In this document: in pieces, positions 49,896 to 58,066 of the stretch
Layout of the letters: every line of letters starts with the position of its first letter
How positions within the stretch are numbered: position 1 is the first letter of the stretch
Assembly (NCBI RefSeq): GCF_004522235.1
Contig: NZ_SDLT01000030.1
Coordinates: 42,173 to 106,172, forward strand
DNA length: 64,000 nucleotides
Reading direction: 5' to 3'
DNA from: Amycolatopsis nivea
GTDB lineage: Bacteria > Actinomycetota > Actinomycetes > Mycobacteriales > Pseudonocardiaceae
Notes under the pieces: model-generated
Told to the model about the DNA's origin: nothing
The model's input: the letters and a program-made list of their open reading frames with translations, nothing else
Databases searched by the model: none
Program-made: the position numbers and the translations under genes

Positions 49896-50973
49896 TCCCG
49901 CGGATGTCGTGGTCCGCGCCAGGAGCCGCGAACTTCAGCAGAAGCGAACCTTCGGTCTCGACCTCGGCGCGTTCGGCGGCGGTCAGCGGCCGGAACGGCT
50001 CGATCTCCAGCGTCGCCGACGTCTTGTCCTGCCGCAGCTTCCACGCCCCGGCGACCTGACCGTCCACCAGGAAAGTGGCGCGCATTCCGTTGCCGGTCAT
50101 GACGCGTTTGCGGTCTTCGGTGGAGATCACCCGGGTGCGGTCGGCGTGCGAGGCCAGCAGGTTGTCGTACTCCGGCAGGAAGCGGACCGGCGCCGGAGCG
50201 TCGGCGGCGGGGCGGGGTGCGTCCGGCAGGTCGAACAGCTCCGTCCCGCCTTCGTCCCGGAAGACCGCCAGCCGCGGCCGCAAGCTTTCCAGGACCGGAC
50301 GCAGCCGGGTTCGGCCTGCCCAGGTCTGCACGTCGGCGGCCGAGGCCGGGCCGAAGGCGGCGAGGTAGCGCAGCACGATCTGTTCGGCATCGGCGGCGGA
50401 GGCCGGTTCGGTTCCGGTCCAGTCGGCCGCCGCCGCGTACCGGGTGGCGCCGCCGATGCCCCAGACCGCCCGCGGCGGCACCTGCACCAGCGGCACGAGG
50501 TTGCGCACGACGGTGGCGAGCGCGTGCGGCTCGCGGTCAGGCCACTGCTCGTGCAATGCCGCCCGGAGTTCCTTGGGGGTAAGCGGCTGGGCGCGAAGCA
50601 GCGCCCGGCCCGACTCCGCCACTGCCGCGCGGTCCACCCCTGCCAGCGGCGCCTTGAACGCGGTGCCGAGTTCGCGGTCGAGCGCGTCTTGCGACCACGG
50701 ACGCAAGACGCGGTAGTCCGCCACGGTGACCAGGTGAACGGTGCTGCGCATCAGGGCCACCCGCACCAGCCGGCGTTCGGTCAGCGCGTCCGCCAGGTCG
50801 GCGGTGCGGAACGCCCGGATCCGGCTCCAGAGCCCGAAGTAAGGCGCGTACGGCGCCTGCGCTTGCATGCCGACCAGCCGCGCGACCGCCTCCTCGACGG
50901 TCGCGTCGGCCCGTTCCAGCAGCCACTGACGAGCCAGCAGAGCGCGTCCCAGCGTTCGCCGCCCGAGCGTCAT
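49879..50973 (-). CDS. Winged-helix DNA-binding protein (AlkZ-like family)
   Basis: A 364-residue protein of the winged-helix domain family that includes the DNA glycosylase AlkZ. It has LVGMQAQAPYAPYFGLWSRI near 34, a tandem winged-helix core, and FLPEYDNLLASHADRTRVI near 275 with GxFLVDGQVAGAWKL. Members excise crosslinked or alkylated bases, or are uncharacterised; QxQ-type catalytic residues may be the MQAQ motif (residues 36-39). GGAAGGA precedes the ATG. It is followed on the same strand by nothing, and preceded by an NmrA-like gene 23 bases upstream, so both probably share a transcript. Confidence 0.82.
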   Translation of the reverse strand: MTLGRRTLGRALLARQWLLERADATVEEAVARLVGMQAQAPYAPYFGLWSRIRAFRTADLADALTERRLVRVALMRSTVHLVTVADYRVLRPWSQDALDRELGTAFKAPLAGVDRAAVAESGRALLRAQPLTPKELRAALHEQWPDREPHALATVVRNLVPLVQVPPRAVWGIGGATRYAAAADWTGTEPASAADAEQIVLRYLAAFGPASAADVQTWAGRTRLRPVLESLRPRLAVFRDEGGTELFDLPDAPRPAADAPAPVRFLPEYDNLLASHADRTRVISTEDRKRVMTGNGMRATFLVDGQVAGAWKLRQDKTSATLEIEPFRPLTAAERAEVETEGSLLLKFAAPGADHDIRGITPRT

Positions 50974-50996
50974 GGTGCGGTCCTTCCGGTTGTCGG

Positions 50997-51839
50997 TCAG
51001 TTGCTGAAATCGGCTCGGTGATCCGCGGTCCACTGGGCGTAGGTGCGGGCCGGGTGCCCGGTGATCTGCTCGACGATGTCGTTGACCGGTGCGGGTTTGC
51101 CGGCCGTCTGCGCCATGAGGTCGAACAGGGCGGCCAGGAATTCCGGGTCCATGAACTGGCTCATCTGCTCCCGGACGGGTTCCGGGTCGAGGTCTTCGAC
51201 GACGAGCGGACGCCCCAGCGTCTCGCTGAGGACGCGAACCTGGTCCGCCTGGGTCAGCGAGTCCGGGCCGGTCAGCTCGTAAGCCTGCCCGGCGTGCCCG
51301 CCGCCGGTCAGGATCCGCGCGGCGACCTCCGCGACGTCCCGTTCGTGCACGGCGCTGAACGCCGCTTCGGCATACGGCACGCGGATGACGTCGCCGTGCG
51401 GAAGCTGCATCGCGAAGGTCAGCGAGTTGATGGCGGGGAACAACAGCCGCAGGAACGTCCACTCGATGCCGGTCTCCTCGACGGCCCGCTCCACGTCACG
51501 GTGGTACTGGGCGATCACGTCAGGCTGGTGTTCGGCGCCGGGAACGACCGCTCCGGAGGACAGCAGCACCAGCCGCCGCACCCCGGCCTTGACCGCGGCC
51601 GCGAGCAGCGGAGCGACGTCCATTCCGTACTGGAGGACCAGGAACGCGGCTTCCACCCCGGCCAGCGCCGGCGGCAGAGTCTCGGGCTTGGTCAGATCTG
51701 CGCGGACCACGCCGACCCCTTCCGGGAGTCCCGCCCGCTCCGGGGCGCGGGTCAGCGCCCGCACCGGCGCACCCGCGGCGACCAGTTCTTCCACTGCCTG
51801 ACGTCCGAAGTGGGCGGTGGCTCCGATGACGAGATACAT
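50997..51839 (-). CDS. NmrA-like NAD(P)-binding protein
   Basis: A 280-residue atypical SDR of the NmrA group. Features are an N-terminal VIGATAHFGR (residues 4-13), the FLVLQYGMDVAPLLAAAVKAGVRRLVLLSS middle strand-helix and an AYELTGPDSLT segment. It resembles quinone-reductase or NADP-sensor proteins; no YxxxK is seen. A GGAGGAA site precedes the ATG. It diverges from a WYL-domain regulator by 96 bases, the likely controller, and is co-directional with the AlkZ-like gene. Confidence 0.88.
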   Translation of the reverse strand: MYLVIGATAHFGRQAVEELVAAGAPVRALTRAPERAGLPEGVGVVRADLTKPETLPPALAGVEAAFLVLQYGMDVAPLLAAAVKAGVRRLVLLSSGAVVPGAEHQPDVIAQYHRDVERAVEETGIEWTFLRLLFPAINSLTFAMQLPHGDVIRVPYAEAAFSAVHERDVAEVAARILTGGGHAGQAYELTGPDSLTQADQVRVLSETLGRPLVVEDLDPEPVREQMSQFMDPEFLAALFDLMAQTAGKPAPVNDIVEQITGHPARTYAQWTADHRADFSN

Positions 51840-51935
51840 GCGTGGTTCCTCCGTGCGGTTCCGTTTTCCGACTTGTCCCCACCGTAGGAGCCGATTAGGC
51901 AAGCTACGTTCCTATTCGCGAGGGATACTGAAAAA

Positions 51936-52892
51936 ATGCTGGAAACCTCGGCGCGGTTGCTGCGCTTGCTCTCGCTGCTCCAGACGCCCCGCGAATGGAC
52001 CGGAGGCGAACTGGCCGAACGGCTGTCGGTCAGCCCCCGCACCATCCGCAACGACGTGGAACGCCTGCGCACCCTCGGTTATCCGGTGCACGGCAGCCGC
52101 GGTTCGGTGGGTGGCTACCGGCTCGGGGCCGGGGCCGCGCTGCCGCCGCTGCTGCTCGACGACGAGGAGGCGGTCGCGGTGGCGATCGGGCTGCGCACCG
52201 CTGCCGGAGGCACGATCACCGGCGTCGAGGAGACTTCGCTGCGCGCGCTGGCCAAGCTGGAGAAAGTCCTGCCCGCCCGGCTTCGGCGGCGCGTCGACGC
52301 CATCCAGCGCTACGCCGTCGCGGTGCCCCGGGACGACCTCGGCCCGCGGGTGGACGCGGGCGTCCTCAGCACCCTCACCGCCGCCTGCCGCGACCACGAA
52401 CGCGTGCGCTTCGACTACCTCGGCCACGACGGCACCGAGAGCAGGCGAGACGTGGAGCCGTACCGGCTGGTCAACTGGGGACGCCGGTGGTACCTCGTCG
52501 CGTTCGACACCGCGCGGGACGACTGGCGGACCTTCCGCGTGGACCGGATTAGCCCGCGCACCCCGGCCGGCCCCCGGTTCCCGCCCCGCGACCTCCCCGA
52601 AGAGGCCGTCGACCAAGTCCGCCGGGGCGTGTCCTCAGCCGCGTGGCGGTACCGGGCGCGCGTCGTGGCGCAGGTGTCCGCGGAAACGCTGGCCGAGCGG
52701 ATCAATCCCGCGATCGGCGCTGTCACGCCGCTTGACGACAACCGCTGCGTACTGGATACGGGCGCGGACAGCGTCGAGACTCTTGCGGTTCATCTCGGTT
52801 CGCTCGGGGTCGACTTCACGGTGACGGAACCGCCCGAACTCGTCGAGGCCGTGCGTGCGCTCGGGGATCGGTATCAGCGCGCCGTCCGGTGA
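51936..52892 (+). CDS. WYL-domain transcription regulator (YafY/DeoR type)
   Basis: A 318-residue regulator. The N-terminal winged helix occupies about 1-60 (ARLLRLLSLLQTPREWTGGEL, RLSVSPRTIRNDVERLR), with the WYL ligand domain at about 135-215 (DVEPYRLVNWGRRWYLVAFDT). The C-terminal WCX extension ends with VEAVRALGDRYQRAV. WYL proteins in actinobacteria respond to nucleic-acid or nucleotide signals. By position it controls the divergent NmrA-like and AlkZ-like genes. It is convergent with the YdjM-like gene with three bases between them. Confidence 0.92.
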   Translation: MLETSARLLRLLSLLQTPREWTGGELAERLSVSPRTIRNDVERLRTLGYPVHGSRGSVGGYRLGAGAALPPLLLDDEEAVAVAIGLRTAAGGTITGVEETSLRALAKLEKVLPARLRRRVDAIQRYAVAVPRDDLGPRVDAGVLSTLTAACRDHERVRFDYLGHDGTESRRDVEPYRLVNWGRRWYLVAFDTARDDWRTFRVDRISPRTPAGPRFPPRDLPEEAVDQVRRGVSSAAWRYRARVVAQVSAETLAERINPAIGAVTPLDDNRCVLDTGADSVETLAVHLGSLGVDFTVTEPPELVEAVRALGDRYQRAVR

Positions 52893-52895
52893 GTC

Positions 52896-53684
52896 TTACT
52901 GATTCGCGGTCTGCGAAGCCGATGGCGTGAACAGGTGCTCCACCGTGGCCACCGTCCAGTCCCACACCCCCGGCACCAGCAAGATCCCCACCAGCGCGAA
53001 CACCGGGAACACCAGCCGCGTCTCCACCTTCTTCCCGGTGTGCAGCCGCAGCGGTTTCGGCGGGCGGAGTTCGTACCAGGTCTCCCCCGCAATCGGCAGC
53101 GGGAACAGGAACGGGCAGCCCGACTCGGTGAGCGAATCGCCGAGACAGTGCACGAAACAGCCGGCCGCGACGGCCACGCCGAGCCAGCCGGAGATGTCCG
53201 CCAGCTGAGCCACCCGGTCGTCCGGCGCGGTGAAGTACCACCAGGCCACCGCACCGCCGTAGGGAAGCAGCAGCCAATCGCCCAGTGCCGCGACCGCGAG
53301 CAGCAAGCCGAACAGCAACACGCCCAGCACGGCCCAAGCCCCGCCGGCGGTACAGCCGGCGGAGGTAGCCGCGCCGAGGGCGACAGCGAACAAGAGGGTG
53401 TGCGACAGGTGCCGGTGCGTGCCGGTCACCTTTTCGTCGCGAGGGCCCTTCGTCAGGGCGTATACAGCTGCAGACACTCGGCGCAGCAGCCACGACAGCG
53501 CGCCGGTCAGCCAGCCGAACAACCGGGTCGCGCTGGCGCTGGGATGGTCCAGGTCCGGCAGCAACGCGAAGCCGGCCGTGGTGGCCGCGAAGACCACCGC
53601 CTGGTGCACCGAGCCGACGCCGACCGCGGGCGCGAGGGCGAGCCCCGCGCACCAGCCGGTCAGGGCGTGCGTGCGCCCCATCAT
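52896..53684 (-). CDS. YdjM/DUF457-type membrane metal-dependent hydrolase
   Basis: A 262-residue membrane protein. The N-terminal MGRTHALTGWCAG, the DLDHPSAS metal motif and THRHLSHTLLFAV (His-rich, probably metal-binding) identify the YdjM/DUF457 family. Several hydrophobic helices cover about 28-45, 95-115, 120-150, 160-185 and 222-240. These are predicted membrane-bound hydrolases with uncertain substrate. An ATG one codon later (53681) is equally possible. The STAS gene lies 57 bases upstream on the same strand. Confidence 0.85.
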   Translation of the reverse strand: MMGRTHALTGWCAGLALAPAVGVGSVHQAVVFAATTAGFALLPDLDHPSASATRLFGWLTGALSWLLRRVSAAVYALTKGPRDEKVTGTHRHLSHTLLFAVALGAATSAGCTAGGAWAVLGVLLFGLLLAVAALGDWLLLPYGGAVAWWYFTAPDDRVAQLADISGWLGVAVAAGCFVHCLGDSLTESGCPFLFPLPIAGETWYELRPPKPLRLHTGKKVETRLVFPVFALVGILLVPGVWDWTVATVEHLFTPSASQTANQ

Positions 53685-53741
53685 GATGGTTATCCCCCAG
53701 GTCGCGGACCATTTCGCAGTCCGCGCGACCGTATCGGGAGA

Positions 53742-54095
53742 TCAGGCCGGAGGTTCCTCCGACACGCTCAGGTGTTCGGCCACGCCGGTGAGCTCGATCA
53801 CCCGGCTGACCGCCGGGCTCGGCACGACCTCGAGTTCGACGTCCTGCTCCCCGGCCTGCCGCTGGGCGTGCAGGACGACGTTCAGCGCCGATGAGTCGAA
53901 GAAGGTCACCCCGGTGAGGTCGGCCACCACGCGACGGGAATTCTTGTCCGCGATCAATCCGGCAAGAGCTTCCTGCAGCTGCGGGCTGGTGAGCAGATCG
54001 AGCTCACCCGTGACCACGACCCTCGGCTCGGCGGCCGCGGTGTCCAGCGTGATGCCGAATCCGGGCGGAGTGGCGTTCTGGTCGGCTGCGGGCAT
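53742..54095 (-). CDS. STAS anti-anti-sigma factor
   Basis: A 117-residue STAS-domain protein (RsbV/SpoIIAA type). The fold is complete, with VVVTGELDLLTSPQLQEAL and the phosphorylation helix TFFDSSALNVV. The first Ser of DSSAL is the expected kinase target. In its dephosphorylated form it would release SigF by binding an RsbW-like kinase encoded nearby (54.8 kb). A GGAG-rich site precedes the start. It lies downstream of whiD on the same strand after about 220 bases. Confidence 0.9.
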   Translation of the reverse strand: MPAADQNATPPGFGITLDTAAAEPRVVVTGELDLLTSPQLQEALAGLIADKNSRRVVADLTGVTFFDSSALNVVLHAQRQAGEQDVELEVVPSPAVSRVIELTGVAEHLSVSEEPPA

Positions 54096-54315
54096 GCAGT
54101 TTCTCCTCGTCAGGCGCTGCTCCTGCGCCGGTACGCGCCTGTTGTCTCAAGAGGCAACCGTGTCACGGTCCCAAGCATCTGGAGACCCAACCCTAACCCA
54201 GTGGGTGACTGAGTCCGCGTCGGCACATGGCAACACCCTTGGCGCGCGGGCGACGGCGGACGCACAGCACCCCGCGCGCCGCAGGTGGGCGCGCGGGTCG
54301 CGGGGGTCGGTCAGC

Positions 54316-54621
54316 TCAGGCGGACACCGTCTTGCGCTTCGCTCGCCGTTCGCGCATGAAGAGCTCGCGGCGCTCGATCTCGCCGAGCCCGCCCCAGATC
54401 CCGTACGGCTCTTCGACGGTCATCGCGTGCTTGCGGCACTGGGCCAGCACCGGGCAGGTGTGGCAGATCGCCTTGGCACGGGACTCGCGGCGCTCGCGCG
54501 CGGAACCGCGCTCATTGTCGGTATGGAAGAACAGGCTGCTGTCCGCTCCGCGGCACGAGCCTTGAAGCTGCCACTCCCACTCCTCGGCCACCACGTTGGG
54601 CAGTCGGCTCACGTCAGCCAT
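54316..54621 (-). CDS. whiD: WhiB-like iron-sulfur regulator, WhiD/WhiB3 type
   Basis: A 101-residue WhiB-like protein. The four cluster ligands are Cys23, Cys53, Cys56 and Cys62 (spacing C-x29-C-x2-C-x5-C). The GIWGGL turn is at 74-79 and a basic DNA-binding tail ends RERRAKRKTVSA. The N-terminal sequence VSRLPNVVAEEWEWQLQ and CRGADSSLFFH match WhiD/WhiB3 closely, a regulator of sporulation septation or redox-linked metabolism that partners with the principal sigma factor. It diverges from the rsbW-sigF operon. An AAAGG-type site precedes the ATG. Confidence 0.93.
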   Translation of the reverse strand: MADVSRLPNVVAEEWEWQLQGSCRGADSSLFFHTDNERGSARERRESRAKAICHTCPVLAQCRKHAMTVEEPYGIWGGLGEIERRELFMRERRAKRKTVSA

Positions 54622-54772
54622 GTCGTCCCCACCTTTCCCGGGATCAGCACACTCGACGGCTACATGCCCGCCGGTCGCGGCGGTCAAACGCGGGTTTGGT
54701 TTGCTCACCCCCCGGGCATGTGGCAGATCGGGCACGAAAGACTGGCGTGGCACGCCGGAGAGAGGACAGCAC

Positions 54773-55189
54773 GTGGAGGAGAACGCCCCGCTCGAGCGCG
54801 AGGACGCACAGCTCATCGAGGTGCGGACGGCGGCTATCCCGCACGTGGTGCCCACCCTGCGCACCATCGTCGCCGACATCGCGATGCGCCAGGACTTCGA
54901 CCTGGACGCGGTCGAGGACCTGCGGATGGCCGTGGACGAGGCCTGTTCGATGCTGTTGCCCTCGGCCGCCGACGGCAAGCTGACCTGCGTGTTCTCCTGG
55001 CTCGAGGGCCGGATCGAGGTCACTGTGTCGGTGGTCTCCGACCGGGCCGAGCACGGCGACGAGACCGGTCTGTCCTGGCAGCTGCTGACCGCGCTCGCGA
55101 CCTCCGCGCGGCGCACCGTGACCCCGGCCGACGGCCGGTACCTCTCCCGGGTGCAACTGGTCCGGGAGAGTGAGGCGGCCAGCTCGTGA
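54773..55189 (+). CDS. rsbW: RsbW-like anti-sigma factor / serine kinase
   Basis: A 138-residue protein of the GHKL ATPase type acting as anti-sigma factor. The N-box region is degenerate (DLRMAVDEACSMLLPSA), as in UsfX/RsbW of actinobacteria. GLSWQLLTALATSARRT follows where the ATP lid and G2 box lie. It overlaps the sigF start as GTGA, the classical anti-sigma/sigma coupling. It would sequester SigF until an unphosphorylated STAS protein competes. The GTG start has GGAGAGAGGA upstream. Confidence 0.9.
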   Translation: MEENAPLEREDAQLIEVRTAAIPHVVPTLRTIVADIAMRQDFDLDAVEDLRMAVDEACSMLLPSAADGKLTCVFSWLEGRIEVTVSVVSDRAEHGDETGLSWQLLTALATSARRTVTPADGRYLSRVQLVRESEAASS

Positions 55190-55962
55190 CGAACCCCGCC
55201 GGCGGCGACAAGCCCACCGACGTGGCAGCACTGTTCCACGAGCTGACGCAGCTGCCCGAGCACGCGCCGCGCCGCGAGGAGATCCGGGACCAGCTGGTGC
55301 GCGAGCATCTCGAACTGGCGCGCAATCTCGCCCGGAAGTTCCGCAACCGCGACGAGGCGATGGACGACCTCGTGCAGATCGCGACCGTCGGCCTGATCCA
55401 CGCGGTGGACCGCTACGACCCGGCGCAGGGCACCGATTTCCTCGCCTTCGCGGTGCCGACGATCTCCGGCGAACTGCGCCACCACTTCCGGGACAACAGC
55501 TGGTCGGTCCGGGTGCCGAGACGGCTCAAGGAACTCAACGCGACGATCTCGGCAGCCCGCGAGGAATTGACCGTGCGGCTTTCGCGCGCGCCGAAGCCCA
55601 GTGAGATCGCGCGGCATCTCGGCGTGCCGATCGAGGACGTCTACGAGGGTCTGCGGGCCGGTCAAGGGCGTTACGGGGCCTCGCTGGACAACCTGCTGGA
55701 GAACTCCGCGCACACGCGCTTCGGCGCGCCGGACGCGAACCTCGGCCAAGCCGAACTGCGCGAGGCGCTGCGGCCGATGCTGGACAGTCTGCCCGAGCGC
55801 GAGCGCAAGATCGTGGCGTTGCGGTTCGGGTCCGGGATGAGCCAGTCGGACATCGCGCGCCGCGTCGGGGTTTCCCAGATGCAGGTGTCGCGGCTGCTCG
55901 CGGCGACGCTGAAAAAGCTCCGTACCGGACTGGCCGAGACTGACATCACCGAGGGCACCTGA
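55186..55962 (+). CDS. sigF: SigF/SigB-type stress sigma factor
   Basis: A 258-residue group 3 sigma-70. Region 2 is clear (LARNLARKFRNRDEAMDDLVQIATVGLIHAVDRYD, TFLAFAVPTISGELRHHFRD). Region 3 is APKPSEIARHLGVPIEDVYE. Region 4 is LPERERKIVALRFGSGMSQSDIA, then VGVSQMQVSRLLAATLKKLR. It directs RNA polymerase to stress or developmental promoters. The GTG start lies inside the rsbW stop. It is under post-translational control by RsbW and the STAS and HATPase proteins encoded around it. Confidence 0.94.
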   Translation: MTNPAGGDKPTDVAALFHELTQLPEHAPRREEIRDQLVREHLELARNLARKFRNRDEAMDDLVQIATVGLIHAVDRYDPAQGTDFLAFAVPTISGELRHHFRDNSWSVRVPRRLKELNATISAAREELTVRLSRAPKPSEIARHLGVPIEDVYEGLRAGQGRYGASLDNLLENSAHTRFGAPDANLGQAELREALRPMLDSLPERERKIVALRFGSGMSQSDIARRVGVSQMQVSRLLAATLKKLRTGLAETDITEGT

Positions 55963-56026
55963 TTCGCTTTCGGCCGGGTTGGGTAAACACCACATGCGAG
56001 CACAGCGGCCGGGAGGTGCAGAAGCC

Positions 56027-56446
56027 ATGACGACGTCGAGGATGCCGACCAGGAGCACCGGGGCGACTGCCGCCACCGTGCTTCTGGAGCTTCCGGACGA
56101 CGTCACCGCGCCCGCCATCGCGCGGGCACAGGTTCGCGCCGCGCTCGCGCAGCTCGACGTTCCCGCCCAGCTGCGCGACGACGTGCTGCTGGCGACCTCC
56201 GAGCTGGTCACCAACGCCTTCGAGCACGGCGACCGGCCGGACCGGCTGGAACTGCGGCTCGACCACGGCGAACTGATGGTGCGGGTCTTCGACACCTCTG
56301 CCTCCATTCCGCAGCTGAAGGAACCGGTCGCCCCGTCCGCGGCGCGCAGCCGGGGGCTGCAGCTGGTGCGCGCGCTGTCCCGGCGCTGGGGTTACGACCC
56401 GGCCGAGGGCGGCAAGTGCGTCTGGGCGGCGTTCGGCCTCAGCTGA
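56027..56446 (+). CDS. HATPase anti-sigma-type ATP-binding protein
   Basis: A 139-residue GHKL ATPase of the RsbW/SpoIIAB-like group. The N-box ELVTNAFEHG (Asn near 66), the G1-like VRVFDTSASIP and the G2 GRGLQLVRAL-type motif (SRGLQLVRALSRRWG) are intact, unlike in the neighbouring RsbW, so it is more likely an active kinase. It probably phosphorylates a STAS protein. The start at 56027 has GGGAGG upstream; ATG 55994 is also open. It overlaps the convergent gene by 55 bases. Confidence 0.88.
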   Translation: MTTSRMPTRSTGATAATVLLELPDDVTAPAIARAQVRAALAQLDVPAQLRDDVLLATSELVTNAFEHGDRPDRLELRLDHGELMVRVFDTSASIPQLKEPVAPSAARSRGLQLVRALSRRWGYDPAEGGKCVWAAFGLS

Positions 56447-56910
56447 CGGCGCCCGCCCACCACGAGCCCGGCCGCGCCGAGCACCCCCAACCCGACTCCC
56501 AGCCAGCCCACGATCATGCGCGGCCGTTCGGCGGCCGCACAGCCTTCCGCGCCGTGCGCCTCGGCGATCAGCCAGCTCTCCGGCGAGCTGAGCGCCGTGC
56601 CGCAGCCGATCCGGACGCTCGTGGTGTCCGTCGGCGGATCGCCCTGGCCGAACATATTCGCCGGAAGCCCCAGCATCTGGTCGCTTCGCGTGCCGTAGAT
56701 CGCCCGGACGTCGGCCGGGTTCCCGGCGTCGTCGAGGTAATAAAGGGCAGTCACCGGCAGCAGGAAGAACACGATCCCGGTGATGAAGCACGCCGCGGAC
56801 GCGAGTCCGATCCACAGCGCCGGCCGCCGGGCGAGCGGCTTGCGCGATCTTCCCGGGAAGGCCTGGTCACCCGGGCTGGGGGACGTCGCGGGGCGGGGGT
56901 CGTCGGTCAT
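56392..56910 (-). CDS. Two-helix membrane protein, unknown family
   Basis: A 172-residue protein. It has a polar N-terminal stretch (1-30) and helix 1 (about 32-58, LWIGLASAACFITGIVFFLL). An extracytoplasmic loop (60-130) has Cys103 and Cys124 that could form a disulfide, followed by helix 2 (about 132-152). The family is not recognised. It overlaps the end of the HATPase gene by 55 bases on the opposite strand. Function unknown. Confidence 0.7.
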   Translation of the reverse strand: MTDDPRPATSPSPGDQAFPGRSRKPLARRPALWIGLASAACFITGIVFFLLPVTALYYLDDAGNPADVRAIYGTRSDQMLGLPANMFGQGDPPTDTTSVRIGCGTALSSPESWLIAEAHGAEGCAAAERPRMIVGWLGVGLGVLGAAGLVVGGRRQLRPNAAQTHLPPSAGS

Positions 56911-57034
56911 CGTCGAGCCTCCTGGTCGGGGACGGCAGGCTCGGTTGTAGTCCGGTTCGCCGGGACTGGTCCCCGGCGGGCGCTGTCCGGTTTTGTCTCG
57001 TTCGCTCCCGTTGCCGGTGCCTTACGCTCGCCGG

Positions 57035-58036
57035 ATGCTGGACGCAATCGGGGTGACTGGGGAGGAAGAGCGGGTCTACCGGCTCCTCGTGGGGATGTTC
57101 GACGCCGGACCGCGGCAGGTGGCCGAGCAGTTGGGGCTGAGCGCGGCGCAGGTGTCGGCGATCCTGCGTTCGCTGCACGCCAAGGGGCTGGTCAGCCTCG
57201 TCGCCGGGGACGAGCCACGGTACGCGCCGTCGCCGCCGGACGTCGCGTTCGGGCCGTTGCTGATGCGCGGGCAGGAATCCCTGGAGTGGGCGCGCACCGC
57301 GGTGAGCCGGATGGCCGAGGAGTACCGCGGCGGTGCGCGACGGCGGGACGCGACCCAGCTGGTCGAGGTGATCACCGGCAGCGCGGCGATCCGGCAGCAG
57401 CTGACGAACATCCAGGTCGGCGCCCGGCACGAGTTGCTGTGGTTCTGCCGGGCCGGGCACATCGCGATGGCGTCGGGCGAGAACGCCGACGAATACGACG
57501 CGCTGGCTCGCGGCGTGCGGTACCGGGTCGTTTACGAGCGGGCGATGCTGGAAGAGCCCGGCATGATCGAGAACGTCGCGCACGGGATCCGGCACGGCGA
57601 GGAGGCGCGGTCGTCCACCGTGGTTCCGGTGCGGCTGGCGATCGCCGACGGCACCATCGCGTTGTGCCCGCTGGTGCAGAATCTCGACGGCTCCGGCGAA
57701 CCGACCGCCGCGTTGATCCGCGAGAGCAGTCTGCTGGCCGCGCTGATCGCGTTGTTCGAAAGCTATTGGGAACGCGCGTGGCCGCTGCGCGCGGACGGGA
57801 CTCCGCAGGACGCTCCCGGCGGCGCCGGTCCGGACCGCGACGAACTGCACCTGCTGTCGCTGCTGGTCGCCGGGGTGACCGACAAGGCGATCGCGACGCG
57901 GCTCGCGGTGAGCCAGCGGACCGTGCAGCGGCGGATCCACGACCTGATGACCCGGATGAACGTGCAGACCCGGATGCAGCTGGCGTGGGAGGTCAGCAGG
58001 CAGGGCTGGCTCGACGAGCCTGCGGCAGCCGGATAA
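57035..58036 (+). CDS. TrmB/LuxR-type transcription regulator
   Basis: A 333-residue regulator. It has an N-terminal TrmB-like winged helix (about 1-65, EEERVYRLLVGMFDAGPRQV, LSAAQVSAILRSLHAKGLV) and a central ligand-sensing part (about 75-250). A C-terminal LuxR helix-turn-helix (about 265-325, LLVAGVTDKAIATRLAVSQRTVQRRIHDLM) completes it. This hybrid is common in actinobacteria next to secreted peptidases. The start at 57035 is preferred; a GTG/ATG 14 codons earlier lacks a site. It is convergent with a large subtilase gene, and a strong terminator overlaps its stop codon. Confidence 0.88.
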   Translation: MLDAIGVTGEEERVYRLLVGMFDAGPRQVAEQLGLSAAQVSAILRSLHAKGLVSLVAGDEPRYAPSPPDVAFGPLLMRGQESLEWARTAVSRMAEEYRGGARRRDATQLVEVITGSAAIRQQLTNIQVGARHELLWFCRAGHIAMASGENADEYDALARGVRYRVVYERAMLEEPGMIENVAHGIRHGEEARSSTVVPVRLAIADGTIALCPLVQNLDGSGEPTAALIRESSLLAALIALFESYWERAWPLRADGTPQDAPGGAGPDRDELHLLSLLVAGVTDKAIATRLAVSQRTVQRRIHDLMTRMNVQTRMQLAWEVSRQGWLDEPAAAG

Positions 58037-58060
58037 CCGCGTGGGGGTTATCCGGCTGCC
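58024..58060. terminator. Terminator between the TrmB/LuxR and subtilase genes
   Basis: Perfect 15-base arms GGCAGCCGGATAACC (58024-58038) and GGTTATCCGGCTGCC (58046-58060) enclose a 7-base loop, followed by TCTTTCT. The left arm includes the last codons and stop of the regulator gene. Confidence 0.88.
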
Positions 58061-58066
58061 TCTTTC

